From contig NZ_JAJBZG010000005.1 in NCBI RefSeq assembly GCF_020552705.1, positions 186,001-250,000 on the forward strand: a stretch of DNA of 64,000 bases, in the 5' to 3' direction. Positions within the stretch are counted from its first letter, which is position 1; each line of letters opens with the position of its first letter. Below are positions 42,793 to 51,391 of the stretch, in pieces. Both the position numbers and the translations under genes were made by a program. A model generated the notes under the pieces. That model was not told where the DNA came from, made no database searches, and was given only the letters and a program-made list of their open reading frames with translations. The DNA is from Christiangramia sediminis. GTDB taxonomy: Bacteria; Bacteroidota; Bacteroidia; Flavobacteriales; Flavobacteriaceae.

Positions 42793-42861
42793 CTTTAAAC
42801 AAATGTAAGAAATTTAATCTTTCGGAACAATTATATTATTTTCGTTGCAACTAAACATTAT

Positions 42862-43290
42862 ATGAAAAAGATCTTCAGTTTAATAGTAGTATTTATAATG
42901 GTCACGGCCTGTTCCGGCTCTGATGATGAAGTGAGGAATAACCCAAATCTCCCCGATCTTAATTTCAGGTTTCAGCTTGATCTAAGTTTCCCCGAATACA
43001 ATGATCTAAGTTTTCCCGGAAACTCTTTTGCTACCTATAATTATGGGGTGCGCGGGATAGTAATCTATAACATTAATAATTCTCAGTACGCAGCTTTTGA
43101 GCTAAGTGATCCTAATCATCCACCAAACAGTTGTTCTGCTATGACGGTAAATGGGGTGATCGCTACCTGTGGTTGCGAGGGCAACCAATATAACGTGATT
43201 ACCGGCGAAATAGTAGAAGGGGATGGTCAATATACCATGAAGCCTTACCGTGTTCAGAGATCTGGGAACAGACTGGAAGTTTTTAATTAA
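42862..43290 (+). CDS. Rieske-like lipoprotein lacking the Fe-S ligands
   Basis: A 142-residue lipoprotein (MVTACS). The C-terminal half has the Rieske layout CxxM...CGCEGNQYN-x-x-TGEIVEGDG-x-Y-x-MKPYRV-x-R-x-GNRLEVF, comparable to the CPxHGSxF...G-GPA...PLxxYxV of true Rieske proteins. The two His ligands are absent (CSA instead of CxH, and Glu where CxxH has His). It is probably a fold relative without a cluster. Its role is unknown. Confidence 0.7.
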   Translation: MKKIFSLIVVFIMVTACSGSDDEVRNNPNLPDLNFRFQLDLSFPEYNDLSFPGNSFATYNYGVRGIVIYNINNSQYAAFELSDPNHPPNSCSAMTVNGVIATCGCEGNQYNVITGEIVEGDGQYTMKPYRVQRSGNRLEVFN

Positions 43291-43293
43291 AAA

Positions 43294-43330
43294 ACCTCCC
43301 TTTCAAAACCCTACATTTTGAAAAGGAGGC
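43294..43330 (-). terminator. Terminator of the TonB receptor gene
   Basis: CCTCC...TTTCAAAA pairs with TTTTGAAA...GGAGG; the minus strand continues with a T-run. It sits between the convergent Rieske-like gene and the receptor. Confidence 0.75.
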
Positions 43331-43349
43331 AGCTAAACCCTTGAAATCT

Positions 43350-45731
43350 TTAGAACTTCAAGGTTAATCCCAATAAAAAGTTAGTAGTGGCTTGTGGGTA
43401 ATACCCTGCTCCATCTAAAGTTTGCACTCCCGAGGGAACATCTTCATTGGGAATATCAAAAGTGTAGTAATATCCATTAGATACATTTTTCTCATTGAGA
43501 ATATTATTGACCAAAGCTGTAAGCACAATCTCTCTGAAAACCCAGGGCTGATCCCAGCTATACTGAACATTAATATCGTTCACAAAATAACTGTCCAGCT
43601 TAGAGTTTTCGGCTTCTATGTTGCTCATATACTGCTCCCCTACATATTTGGAAAGCAACCTAAGCTCTAAACCGTCAACCGGCTCATAATTGATGATATT
43701 ACCGGCAACGATCGCAGGAGAATAGGATATATCTGTATCCCCGTATTCTACCAGGCCTCCGTTGAATGTGGAAACAAAATCAATATTCTTATTTCGGCTC
43801 AAAGCAATATTTGGCCTTATGGTAAATTTATCTGAAAGTCTAACTGTTGCATCTACCTCCAGTCCTAATCTATAACTGTTTCCGCTATTCTGACGGATAA
43901 AAGCGCCCACGTCATCAATTCCACCGGTAAGCACCAGTTGATTTTGATAGCCCATATAATATAAATTGGTATTTACCTGAAAAGACCTGGTATTATGTCT
44001 CCATCCCAATTCAAAATCATTCAATTCTTCAGGCTCAGGATCCCCATTTTCATAATCATTCCTGCTTGGTTCCCTGTTCGCTCGCGCATATGATAAATAA
44101 AGCTGATTAAACGGATTGATCTCATAGGTTAAACCAGCTTTAGGATTGAAAAAATTGAAATTATCTTCATTATCAAACCTTGATTGATCATCAAGCAAAC
44201 CCTCTGTCTCATAATTCACAGTTCTTAGCTGAAGATCGGCATAACCGGAAAGTTTCTCCGTGATCGCGAAATTAGCCTTAGCATACATATTGAAATCTGT
44301 CTTATCTGCCTGGTTAAAATAATATGGCTCATAAGGATCATTATTTCTGGCAAATCTGGTATAAACCACTTCTCCAAAATGATCTCCTTCATATTTATTC
44401 CATCCACCACCAAAGGTTACATCCCAGTTGGTATTTTGATAATTTAAACTGAAAACCGTTCCGTAGAAATGATTATCCAGCCATTTGGTTCCAACTATAT
44501 CGGAAGTATTCACTTCTTCCCCTTCTGAAACAAACGAAGGCAAACCAAATTCTACAAGATCTGCATCTTCATTATATTCTTCATAATATCCTCTCCCATA
44601 CGTATAATGCAGTGCGATATTTGAAGACCAGTTGCTGTTATAATCCTGGTTCCAAAGAAGCTGATAATGATCCTGTTTATAATTATCGGTTTGATTATCG
44701 TAGAACTTTGTATTGCCATTTTCATCTGTATAGATTCCGGCAGGATTAAAAGTGCGGTCATTTTCTAGCGTTTCTTTATCTATCCCGTACCAGGCCTGGT
44801 AGGTTCTTTCACTTCCACCGAAGGTAAGCGCTTTTATCAAGGTATTATCATCTACAAAAGTTCCCTGCAGAAAGTATGATTTCAAATCACTACTCGCACG
44901 ATCTATATAACCATCACTTCTAATTTTTGAAGCTCTACCTGCAAAAGACCAGTGATCATTGATAAGCCCGGTACTGAATTTTACCGTATGCTTAAAAGTA
45001 TTATAAGACCCTATACTATTGGCAATTTCACCCTGGGCTTCTTCCTTATAGGAATCTGTCAAAATATTAAGGCTAGCCCCAAAAGCCCCGGCGCCATTAG
45101 TAGAAGTCCCAACACCTCTTTGTAACTGAAGATTTTCTACGGAAGAAGCAAAATCTCCCAGATTTACCCAGAAAGTTCCCTGACTCTCGGCATCGTTATA
45201 GGGAATCCCGTTAATGGTTACATTAACCCTAGTTGCATCACTACCACGAACACGAATTCCGGTATATCCCACCCCCGCGCCAGCATCTGAAGTTGTAACC
45301 ACATTGGGCATATAATTCATCAAAACGGGGATATCCTGCCCAAGATTACGATCTTCTATCTCTTCATTGCTTAAATTACTGTAAGTGATCGGTGATTTTT
45401 CGGTCACTCGTACTGCAGAAAGAAAAACCTCGTCCAGAGATTCCTCAGCACCTGAAAGATCCAGATTTAGAACCTGGTCTGAATTTAATACGACTCTTCT
45501 GCTTTTTTGATTTCCAAAGACAAAAACAAGGGTATAGGTTCCTTTTTCAAGATTGAGGCTGTAGTTTCCCTGCTCATCGGTAAGTGTTCCTTTTCCCGAG
45601 CTTTTAACATAGACCGAAGCCTCATTTAAAGGTATTCCATTCTCGGTGACGGTTCCTGAAATTTCGAATTCCTGCGCGTAGGTTTGTATGGAAAGTGCCA
45701 AAAGACCTACAAAAAATAATACATTTTTCAT
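43350..45731 (-). CDS. TonB-dependent receptor, probable thiamine receptor
   Basis: A 793-residue outer-membrane receptor: signal peptide (FVGLLALSIQTYAQ), CarboxypepD_reg-like domain (ISGTVTENGIPLNEASVYV), plug with NVVTTSDAGAGVGYTGIRVRGS, and a beta barrel ending ATTNFLLGLTLKF. A TPP riboswitch lies directly upstream on the same strand, so it should be repressed when thiamine pyrophosphate is plentiful. That identifies the cargo as thiamine or a thiamine precursor more strongly than the protein itself does. It has a terminator downstream. Confidence 0.93.
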   Translation of the reverse strand: MKNVLFFVGLLALSIQTYAQEFEISGTVTENGIPLNEASVYVKSSGKGTLTDEQGNYSLNLEKGTYTLVFVFGNQKSRRVVLNSDQVLNLDLSGAEESLDEVFLSAVRVTEKSPITYSNLSNEEIEDRNLGQDIPVLMNYMPNVVTTSDAGAGVGYTGIRVRGSDATRVNVTINGIPYNDAESQGTFWVNLGDFASSVENLQLQRGVGTSTNGAGAFGASLNILTDSYKEEAQGEIANSIGSYNTFKHTVKFSTGLINDHWSFAGRASKIRSDGYIDRASSDLKSYFLQGTFVDDNTLIKALTFGGSERTYQAWYGIDKETLENDRTFNPAGIYTDENGNTKFYDNQTDNYKQDHYQLLWNQDYNSNWSSNIALHYTYGRGYYEEYNEDADLVEFGLPSFVSEGEEVNTSDIVGTKWLDNHFYGTVFSLNYQNTNWDVTFGGGWNKYEGDHFGEVVYTRFARNNDPYEPYYFNQADKTDFNMYAKANFAITEKLSGYADLQLRTVNYETEGLLDDQSRFDNEDNFNFFNPKAGLTYEINPFNQLYLSYARANREPSRNDYENGDPEPEELNDFELGWRHNTRSFQVNTNLYYMGYQNQLVLTGGIDDVGAFIRQNSGNSYRLGLEVDATVRLSDKFTIRPNIALSRNKNIDFVSTFNGGLVEYGDTDISYSPAIVAGNIINYEPVDGLELRLLSKYVGEQYMSNIEAENSKLDSYFVNDINVQYSWDQPWVFREIVLTALVNNILNEKNVSNGYYYTFDIPNEDVPSGVQTLDGAGYYPQATTNFLLGLTLKF

Positions 45732-45791
45732 TCGTAATAAATGTTACGAATAAAAGGGGCGATTACTCTTTCAGTTTTAAGTTTATAAATA

Positions 45792-45826
45792 AAAAAATCC
45801 TGAGACTGCCATTTGGCAACATCAGG
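45792..45826 (-). terminator. Expression-platform terminator of the TPP riboswitch
   Basis: On the minus strand TCCTGA...TTGCC and GGCA...TCAGGA form a long hairpin followed by seven T residues, placed between the TPP aptamer and the receptor start. This is the off-state terminator. Confidence 0.8.
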
Positions 45827-45850
45827 AGTACATACACTGCGCTTTCGCGC

Positions 45851-45922
45851 AATTCCCTTGGCAGCATTACCTGCCCAGGTTCATTGGGTATGATCTCAGC
45901 CCATGCGGGCACCCCTTATGAG
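45851..45922 (-). promoter_or_regulatory. TPP riboswitch (THI element)
   Basis: Reading the minus strand, the conserved blocks appear in order: GGGGTGCC, GGCTGAGATCATACCC, GAACCTGGGCAGGTAATG and CCAAGGGA. These are the P1-P3 and pyrophosphate-sensor sequences of the THI box. An intrinsic terminator follows, so it is a transcriptional off switch for the TonB receptor. Confidence 0.95.
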
Positions 45923-46015
45923 ATTATGCCGCAAATGTAATATGCTTTTTTAGAAATACAATACATTTGGAGAGAATTAGCATATTTGGCTTAATTTTAG
46001 ATTAAAATCTTATTA

Positions 46016-48457
46016 ATGTTTAGTGCAAAACGCTCCATCACCGCAAAAGTAGTTACAGGATACGTAATTGTGGCCATTCTAGCCGGTCTCGCAGTTTGGT
46101 ATGTTTACAATCAGGTGATCGATTATTCTGAAATTGCACAATCAAACACAGAAAACAATCAGCAGCTTATATTGGTAAGCGAGATTAGCACTAACCTTAA
46201 CGAATCTGAGAATACCAGCCGCCGACTTATTCAAACCGGGGATCAAGATGAATTAAAACTCTATAATTCTCAAATAGATACCATCAAATCCAAACTCAAT
46301 AAGCTAGAACAGACTTATCAAAATATTGACCTGGAAAATGAGGCGGACAGCATCACCAAACTTCTGGATCAAAAAACCGAAAATTTAAAGGAACTGGTCG
46401 CTTTAAGGGATACTGACAGAAACACCAATTATTACTCAAAAGCCTTAAGTGAGCTTAGAAATATCGATGCCTCGTTCAAGGATTATAATTATGAGAACAG
46501 GTTTAGAAATCTTAGGCCATATCAAAAAGATGTCCTTGTAAAATGGCTTGAATATTCCCGAGAAGATAATGCAGAGCGAATAACTACCCAGCGATTGGAT
46601 TCCCTGGTGAAATCTGTAAAACGAGTGCTTACAGATCTCGAATTCGCTAACAGGCAGTTCCAGAATGAAGTGATTCAAAAGGAAAATGAATTGCTGAATA
46701 ATGATCTTATTTTAAACCAGCAGCTTCAAAGTCTTTTGTCTGAACTTGAATTAAAAGAAAGAGAAAATTCAGTTGAAAGAGCTGAAGTTTTTCAGAATAT
46801 GCTGAATAAAACCTCCAATATTATCATTCTGGGAGGCTGTATAATCCTGCTGATCATACTTTATTTTATCATCAATATTATTGGAGATATTACCCGAAGC
46901 CAGCGTTATAGGATACAACTGGAAGAAGCCAAAGAGTTTGCAGAGTCCCTGCTAGCCAGCCGGGAGCAATTTATGGCGGCAATTACACATGATCTTAGGA
47001 GTCCGCTAACTACGGTGATGGGCTATACAGATCTTATTCAGAAAACAGATCTCAATGAAAAGCAAAAACACTATTTAACCCAGATCAAAAAGTCTTCGGA
47101 ATTTATTCTAAGACTTGTAAATGATCTTTTAGATCTATCCAAGCTTGAAGCCGGGAAAATGTTAGTGGAAAAACTCTCATTCAATCCAAAAACACTTATA
47201 AAGGATACTGTAAATAATATAATTCCCGCAGTAAAGAAAAAAGAGGTGAATATTGAAATTAAGGTGTCGGAAAAAGCAAATGTTCAGATACAGAGTGACC
47301 CCTTCAGGATCAAGCAAATTTTAGCCAATCTTATCTCTAATGCCTGGAAATTTACTGAGAAAGGAAGTATCATTATCTCCGCCGAACTAAGGGAAATTTC
47401 TGCTGAAAATCATTTACTGGAAATCAGGGTCAAAGATTCAGGTATTGGGATCTCCAAAGAAATGCAAGCCAGCATTTTTGAAGAATTCTCCCAGGAAAAC
47501 AGCAGTATCGAAAAACGATTTGGCGGTTCGGGGCTTGGTCTTGCCATTACTAAAAGACTTACCGAATTACTGGAAGGAGAAATAATTGTTAAAAGTGAGC
47601 AGGGTAAAGGAAGCGAATTTATATTCAGCATTCCAGTGGTAAAACTTTCGGAAACCAGGGAAGAGCCGGAAAGAGAAGAAAAAGCCGAAGTTCCTATTGA
47701 CGAAAAGAATTTAATGACCTCCGGTATGAGAGCCCTGATCGTTGACGATGAACCGGGACAGTTATCGCTTACCGAAGAAGTAGCACGTTCTATGGGTTTT
47801 GAGATTGAAACCGCAGAAAATGGAAAAGAAGCCATTGAGAAATTGAAAACTATCGATTTTGATATCGTTTTGACTGACATCCAAATGCCTATTCTAGACG
47901 GATTTCAGCTTATAAAGGAAATCCGTAATAATGAGGCACATAAAGATATTCCTGTAATTGCGCTCTCAGGTAGAACCGATATCAAAAAAAGTGTTTATAC
48001 CCAACTCGGCTTCAACAATAAGCTGCTCAAGCCTTATAAACCAAATGACCTAAAACAAAATATAGCCCAGATTCTTGATTTGAAATATAAAGAAACTGAA
48101 GCTGCGGAAGATGTTCCAAATGATAAATTAAAATCTGAAAATTATGATCTCAGCGATATCTATGAATTTTCCGGTCATGATGAAGAGGCTATGCAAACCA
48201 TTATCCAGGCATTTTTAAAAGGAGCAGACAGCAGCATGAAGGAACTTGAAGTTGCTTATAAGGAGAAAGATATTGACAAAATGGGGAAACTGGCTCACAG
48301 AATGCTCCCTATGCTTCGACAAATGAAGGCGAATGAAGTAATAGCTGTTCTGGTTAAGATGGAAACCAGGGATGAGGTGAGCAAGCCAGAATTTGCCTAT
48401 TTTCAAAGAAAAATAAATGAGTTAATGTCCAGCCTTGAGACAGATATTACAGTTTAA
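46016..48457 (+). CDS. Hybrid sensor histidine kinase (HisKA, HATPase, REC, HPt)
   Basis: An 813-residue protein with TMs at about 13-32 and 270-292 around a helical extracytoplasmic sensor. His325 is in AAITHDLRSPLTTVMGY, and the ATPase has NLISNAWKFTEKG, DSGIGISKEM and GSGLGLAI. The receiver has phosphoacceptor Asp621 (VLTDIQMP) and an HPt domain His761 (KLAHRMLPML). It makes a full phosphorelay in one chain and needs an external response regulator. It ends tail to tail with the sigma-54 regulator gene (11-bp overlap), a plausible partner. Confidence 0.95.
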   Translation: MFSAKRSITAKVVTGYVIVAILAGLAVWYVYNQVIDYSEIAQSNTENNQQLILVSEISTNLNESENTSRRLIQTGDQDELKLYNSQIDTIKSKLNKLEQTYQNIDLENEADSITKLLDQKTENLKELVALRDTDRNTNYYSKALSELRNIDASFKDYNYENRFRNLRPYQKDVLVKWLEYSREDNAERITTQRLDSLVKSVKRVLTDLEFANRQFQNEVIQKENELLNNDLILNQQLQSLLSELELKERENSVERAEVFQNMLNKTSNIIILGGCIILLIILYFIINIIGDITRSQRYRIQLEEAKEFAESLLASREQFMAAITHDLRSPLTTVMGYTDLIQKTDLNEKQKHYLTQIKKSSEFILRLVNDLLDLSKLEAGKMLVEKLSFNPKTLIKDTVNNIIPAVKKKEVNIEIKVSEKANVQIQSDPFRIKQILANLISNAWKFTEKGSIIISAELREISAENHLLEIRVKDSGIGISKEMQASIFEEFSQENSSIEKRFGGSGLGLAITKRLTELLEGEIIVKSEQGKGSEFIFSIPVVKLSETREEPEREEKAEVPIDEKNLMTSGMRALIVDDEPGQLSLTEEVARSMGFEIETAENGKEAIEKLKTIDFDIVLTDIQMPILDGFQLIKEIRNNEAHKDIPVIALSGRTDIKKSVYTQLGFNNKLLKPYKPNDLKQNIAQILDLKYKETEAAEDVPNDKLKSENYDLSDIYEFSGHDEEAMQTIIQAFLKGADSSMKELEVAYKEKDIDKMGKLAHRMLPMLRQMKANEVIAVLVKMETRDEVSKPEFAYFQRKINELMSSLETDITV

Positions 48458-49799
48458 TACCGTATTGTTTAAGTTTATTGTAAAGCGTTTTTCTGTCTAT
48501 AGAAAGCATTCTTGCGGCCTTACTCTTGTTCCCTCCAGTCTTTTCCAAAGCATCCAGAATTAACTGTTCTTCATTCTTGTTTTTGAACAAGCCATAATCA
48601 TTGTCATTCGTGCGTGTGGACGTGGCTATTTCATGTGGCAATACTTTAAGAGGAATAAGCTCATCCTGAGTTAAAAGCACGGCTCGCTTCACCATATTTT
48701 TAAGTTCCCTAAGGTTCCCCGGCCAGTTATAGTTTCTAAAAGCATGAATAGCCTCATCTGTAAATCCAAGAATATTCTTTTCAAGATCGGTATTTGCTTC
48801 ATCTAAAAACTGGTTCGCAAACAACATTAGATCTTCCTTTCTTTCTCTTAAAGCCGGCACTTTAATGGAAAATTCGTTTAACCTGTGATAAAGATCTTCT
48901 CTAAAATCACCTTCTTTTACCGCTTCGCCAAGATCTTCATTAGTAGCCGTTACTACCCTGATATCAACTTCTATTTCATTATTGCTCCCCACAGGCTTAA
49001 TTCTTCGTTCCTGCAAAGCTCTTAATAACTGTACCTGCAATTCATAGGTAAGATTCCCAATTTCATCCAGAAATAAAGTACCTCCGTTCGCGGCTTCGAA
49101 ATGTCCGGTTTTGTCGTTTATGGCTCCAGTAAAGGATCCTTTTAAATGCCCGAAAAACTCACTGGAAGCGATCTCTTTTGGAATAGCACCACAGTCTACA
49201 GCAATAAACGGTGCATGATGCCTTTTGCTTTGTAAATGTATACTCTTAGCGATCTGTTCCTTTCCTGTACCGCTTTCTCCGGTTATTAGAACAGACATAT
49301 TTGTTGGAGCCACTAATTCAACATAGTCACTTAACCTTCTGGATGGCTCGCTAACTCCTTTTACAAGATCCAGATTCTCAGTTAAGGGACCTGCACTCTT
49401 TTTTGGAGGTTTTGATTTTGCCACTACAGGAGTAACTTCATTGGTGTGTAATGCATTCTCAATTGTCTGGAGTATGGACTCCGGCCTGAAAGGTTTGGAA
49501 ACATAATCAAATGCTCCTTCTTTCATGGCATTTACGGCCATACTTATTTCCGCATAACTGGTCATTACAATAACCTGAGTAGACGGATTTTCCAGTTTTA
49601 CATTTTTCAGAATTTCCAAACCATCATTATCGGGAAGTCTTACATCAGTAAGGACAAGATCGAATTTATCTGACGATATTTTTTTGAAGGCTTCAGAAGC
49701 TGAATAAACAAGCGTCACCTTATACTCTCTTTTCTCAAGAAAGGTTTTTAACATGGTACCAAATGCTACATCGTCTTCAACGACCAAAACTTTAGACAT
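48447..49799 (-). CDS. Sigma-54-dependent response regulator (NtrC family)
   Basis: A 450-residue protein with a receiver (Asp52 in VLTDVRLP), an AAA+ domain with Walker A GESGTGKEQ, the sigma-54 contact loop GSFTGA (a Ser for the usual Ala), GGTLFLDEIGNL, and the R-fingers region. It ends with a Fis-type HTH (NKSKAARMLSIDRKTLYNKL). It activates RpoN-dependent promoters when phosphorylated. It overlaps the hybrid kinase gene at the 3' end. Confidence 0.95.
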   Translation of the reverse strand: MSKVLVVEDDVAFGTMLKTFLEKREYKVTLVYSASEAFKKISSDKFDLVLTDVRLPDNDGLEILKNVKLENPSTQVIVMTSYAEISMAVNAMKEGAFDYVSKPFRPESILQTIENALHTNEVTPVVAKSKPPKKSAGPLTENLDLVKGVSEPSRRLSDYVELVAPTNMSVLITGESGTGKEQIAKSIHLQSKRHHAPFIAVDCGAIPKEIASSEFFGHLKGSFTGAINDKTGHFEAANGGTLFLDEIGNLTYELQVQLLRALQERRIKPVGSNNEIEVDIRVVTATNEDLGEAVKEGDFREDLYHRLNEFSIKVPALRERKEDLMLFANQFLDEANTDLEKNILGFTDEAIHAFRNYNWPGNLRELKNMVKRAVLLTQDELIPLKVLPHEIATSTRTNDNDYGLFKNKNEEQLILDALEKTGGNKSKAARMLSIDRKTLYNKLKQYGIKL

Positions 49800-50132
49800 A
49801 GATAAATTTTAAAAAGCTCAACAAAGGTAATAATCTTTAAATCATTAGGTTTTAAAAGATAGCATAAAAAAAGAGAGGTTGTATATCAACCTCTCTTTTC
49901 TGACAATTTGTGGTTATATAAATTGTCTAAACTAATTCCCATTTAACAGATTGTACATTCTCTAAAGATAAACGAGCAAAAAAGTGAAATTTATAGTGTT
50001 AGTTTTCTGGTTGTTAGTAATCAGGATAAATCCTGAAAACAATCACTTTTTTGCAAGCTTACCGGGGTAGATTTACTACTTTCTTTTCATTGATCTGTTG
50101 TCCCGGAGTTGGTCTCTCCAATAAATGGACTT
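49800..50132. other. Intergenic region with one terminator
   Basis: This 333-bp gap contains the start-side region of the sigma-54 regulator gene and, at 49869-49898, a terminator stem (AGAGAGGTTG with CAACCTCTCT) that ends the minus-strand transcript of the gene at 50133-50477. I see no other feature. Confidence 0.7.
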
Positions 50133-50477
50133 TTACTCTTCCGTTTCTTCTGTATCTTCTTTTTCAAGCCATTTACCATCCTGATCGATATAAACTTTTT
50201 CAGTTTCACCTTTCACGTCCAGTTTTAGCTTATAGATTTTCTTATCCCCTTTGTTTTTTACCCAGGCTTCAGAAGCTACAGCTCCATTATAATCTGTCAT
50301 CAAAGCATCTTTGACTGCTTGTGGCAATTCCATTACGTCCACAGAGGCAAATTCTTCCTGCTCCACTTCAACTTCAGTCTCTATTTCTTCTTCAATTTCC
50401 TCAACCTGAGCCTGAACATTTTGAGTAGCAAAAAACATAGCTCCCATGGTCATCATACTTAATACAAACTTTTTCAT
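50133..50477 (-). CDS. Secreted acidic PepSY-like protein
   Basis: A 114-residue protein with a signal peptide (MKKFVLSMMTMGAMFFATQNVQAQ), then a highly acidic stretch (many Glu), and a PepSY-like domain: ELPQAVKDALMTDY, EAWVKNKGDKKIYKLKL, VYIDQDGKWLEKE. It resembles DUF2874-type proteins of Bacteroidota. The function is unknown. Confidence 0.75.
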   Translation of the reverse strand: MKKFVLSMMTMGAMFFATQNVQAQVEEIEEEIETEVEVEQEEFASVDVMELPQAVKDALMTDYNGAVASEAWVKNKGDKKIYKLKLDVKGETEKVYIDQDGKWLEKEDTEETEE

Positions 50478-50988
50478 AATCGTGGTTTTATTGATCTTAT
50501 TGGTTATTTGATCATTGTTTACCCTATTTATAATAGAATAATTATGCCATTATGAATAAAAATGTCTAAACACCATATAAACAGAGGGGTATTTAAAATA
50601 ACAATATTTTTTTCACAAAATATTATGTAGAAAATTGAGGAATCCTCATTAGGATTTGGGGAATTTAAACCTCACTATTGCCATATTTTTTCGATAAAAA
50701 AATGTTCGCCACTTATAGAAAATAGAAAAGGCTCCGAGTGGAGCCTTTTCAATCCGAAAATCTAAATTATAAAACAGAATAAATTAGTTAGTTGATAATT
50801 TATTCCATTCCCAATACTAACCTACTTTATTCATTGTAAAAATCATACCACTCACAATAAGACTCATAAAAACCACCATTAGTATTGATAAACAGGCCTT
50901 TAATTTTTTTTAACCTTATTTGAATTAAAATAATTCCCCAGTAAATATGTGGAAACTATATCGCAATTGGGGAGAATTTCTACAGATT
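50478..50988. other. Long intergenic region with an orphan terminator
   Basis: A 511-bp gap between two minus-strand genes. AAAAGGCTCC and GGAGCCTTTT (50727-50750) make a perfect terminator 240 bp downstream of arfB. A 20-codon hydrophobic frame (50817-50879, minus, MVVFMSLIVS...) lies between and could be a very short membrane peptide, but support is weak. Nothing else is recognised. Confidence 0.6.
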
Positions 50989-51390
50989 TTATTTTAAAGG
51001 GTCTTTTCTATTCGCCTTTATCTCCGACTTTTTCTTTTTAGCCTTCAACCTTCTTATTTTTGAAGCTTTGGTAGGTTTTGTCTTTTTTCGAGGTTTAGGT
51101 TTTTTAAGTGCTTCTTTAATTTCAAAGAGAAAATTCCCGGTTACAATATCTTTATTAGTATGCTGACTCCTAGAATCTTCACTGCTCATTTTTAAAATTC
51201 CTTCTTTGTTAATGCGTCCGGAAAGTTTTTTGTGAATTCGCTCTTTCTGCTGATCAGATAATGCTTCAGAATTTGACACATCAAAACTGAGCTCCACCTT
51301 AGTAGCCGTTTTATTTGCATGCTGGCCACCCGGACCAGAGCTTCGCACTGCTTTGTAATCCAGTTCAGTTAGAATGAGTTCTTCATTCAT
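50989..51390 (-). CDS. arfB: Ribosome rescue peptidyl-tRNA hydrolase ArfB
   Basis: A 133-residue protein with the release-factor motif SSGPGGQHANKTATKVEL (GGQ) and a very basic C-terminal tail (KPRKKTKPTKASKIRRLKAK) that enters the empty mRNA channel of a stalled ribosome. It frees non-stop ribosomes. It starts 1 bp after the DUF4301 stop and is the last gene of a five-gene operon. Confidence 0.93.
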   Translation of the reverse strand: MNEELILTELDYKAVRSSGPGGQHANKTATKVELSFDVSNSEALSDQQKERIHKKLSGRINKEGILKMSSEDSRSQHTNKDIVTGNFLFEIKEALKKPKPRKKTKPTKASKIRRLKAKKKKSEIKANRKDPLK

Positions 51391-51391
51391 A

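Noticed and set aside
50051-50314. Plus-strand 87-codon frame
   Set aside because: It is antisense to the signal-peptide protein at 50133-50477.
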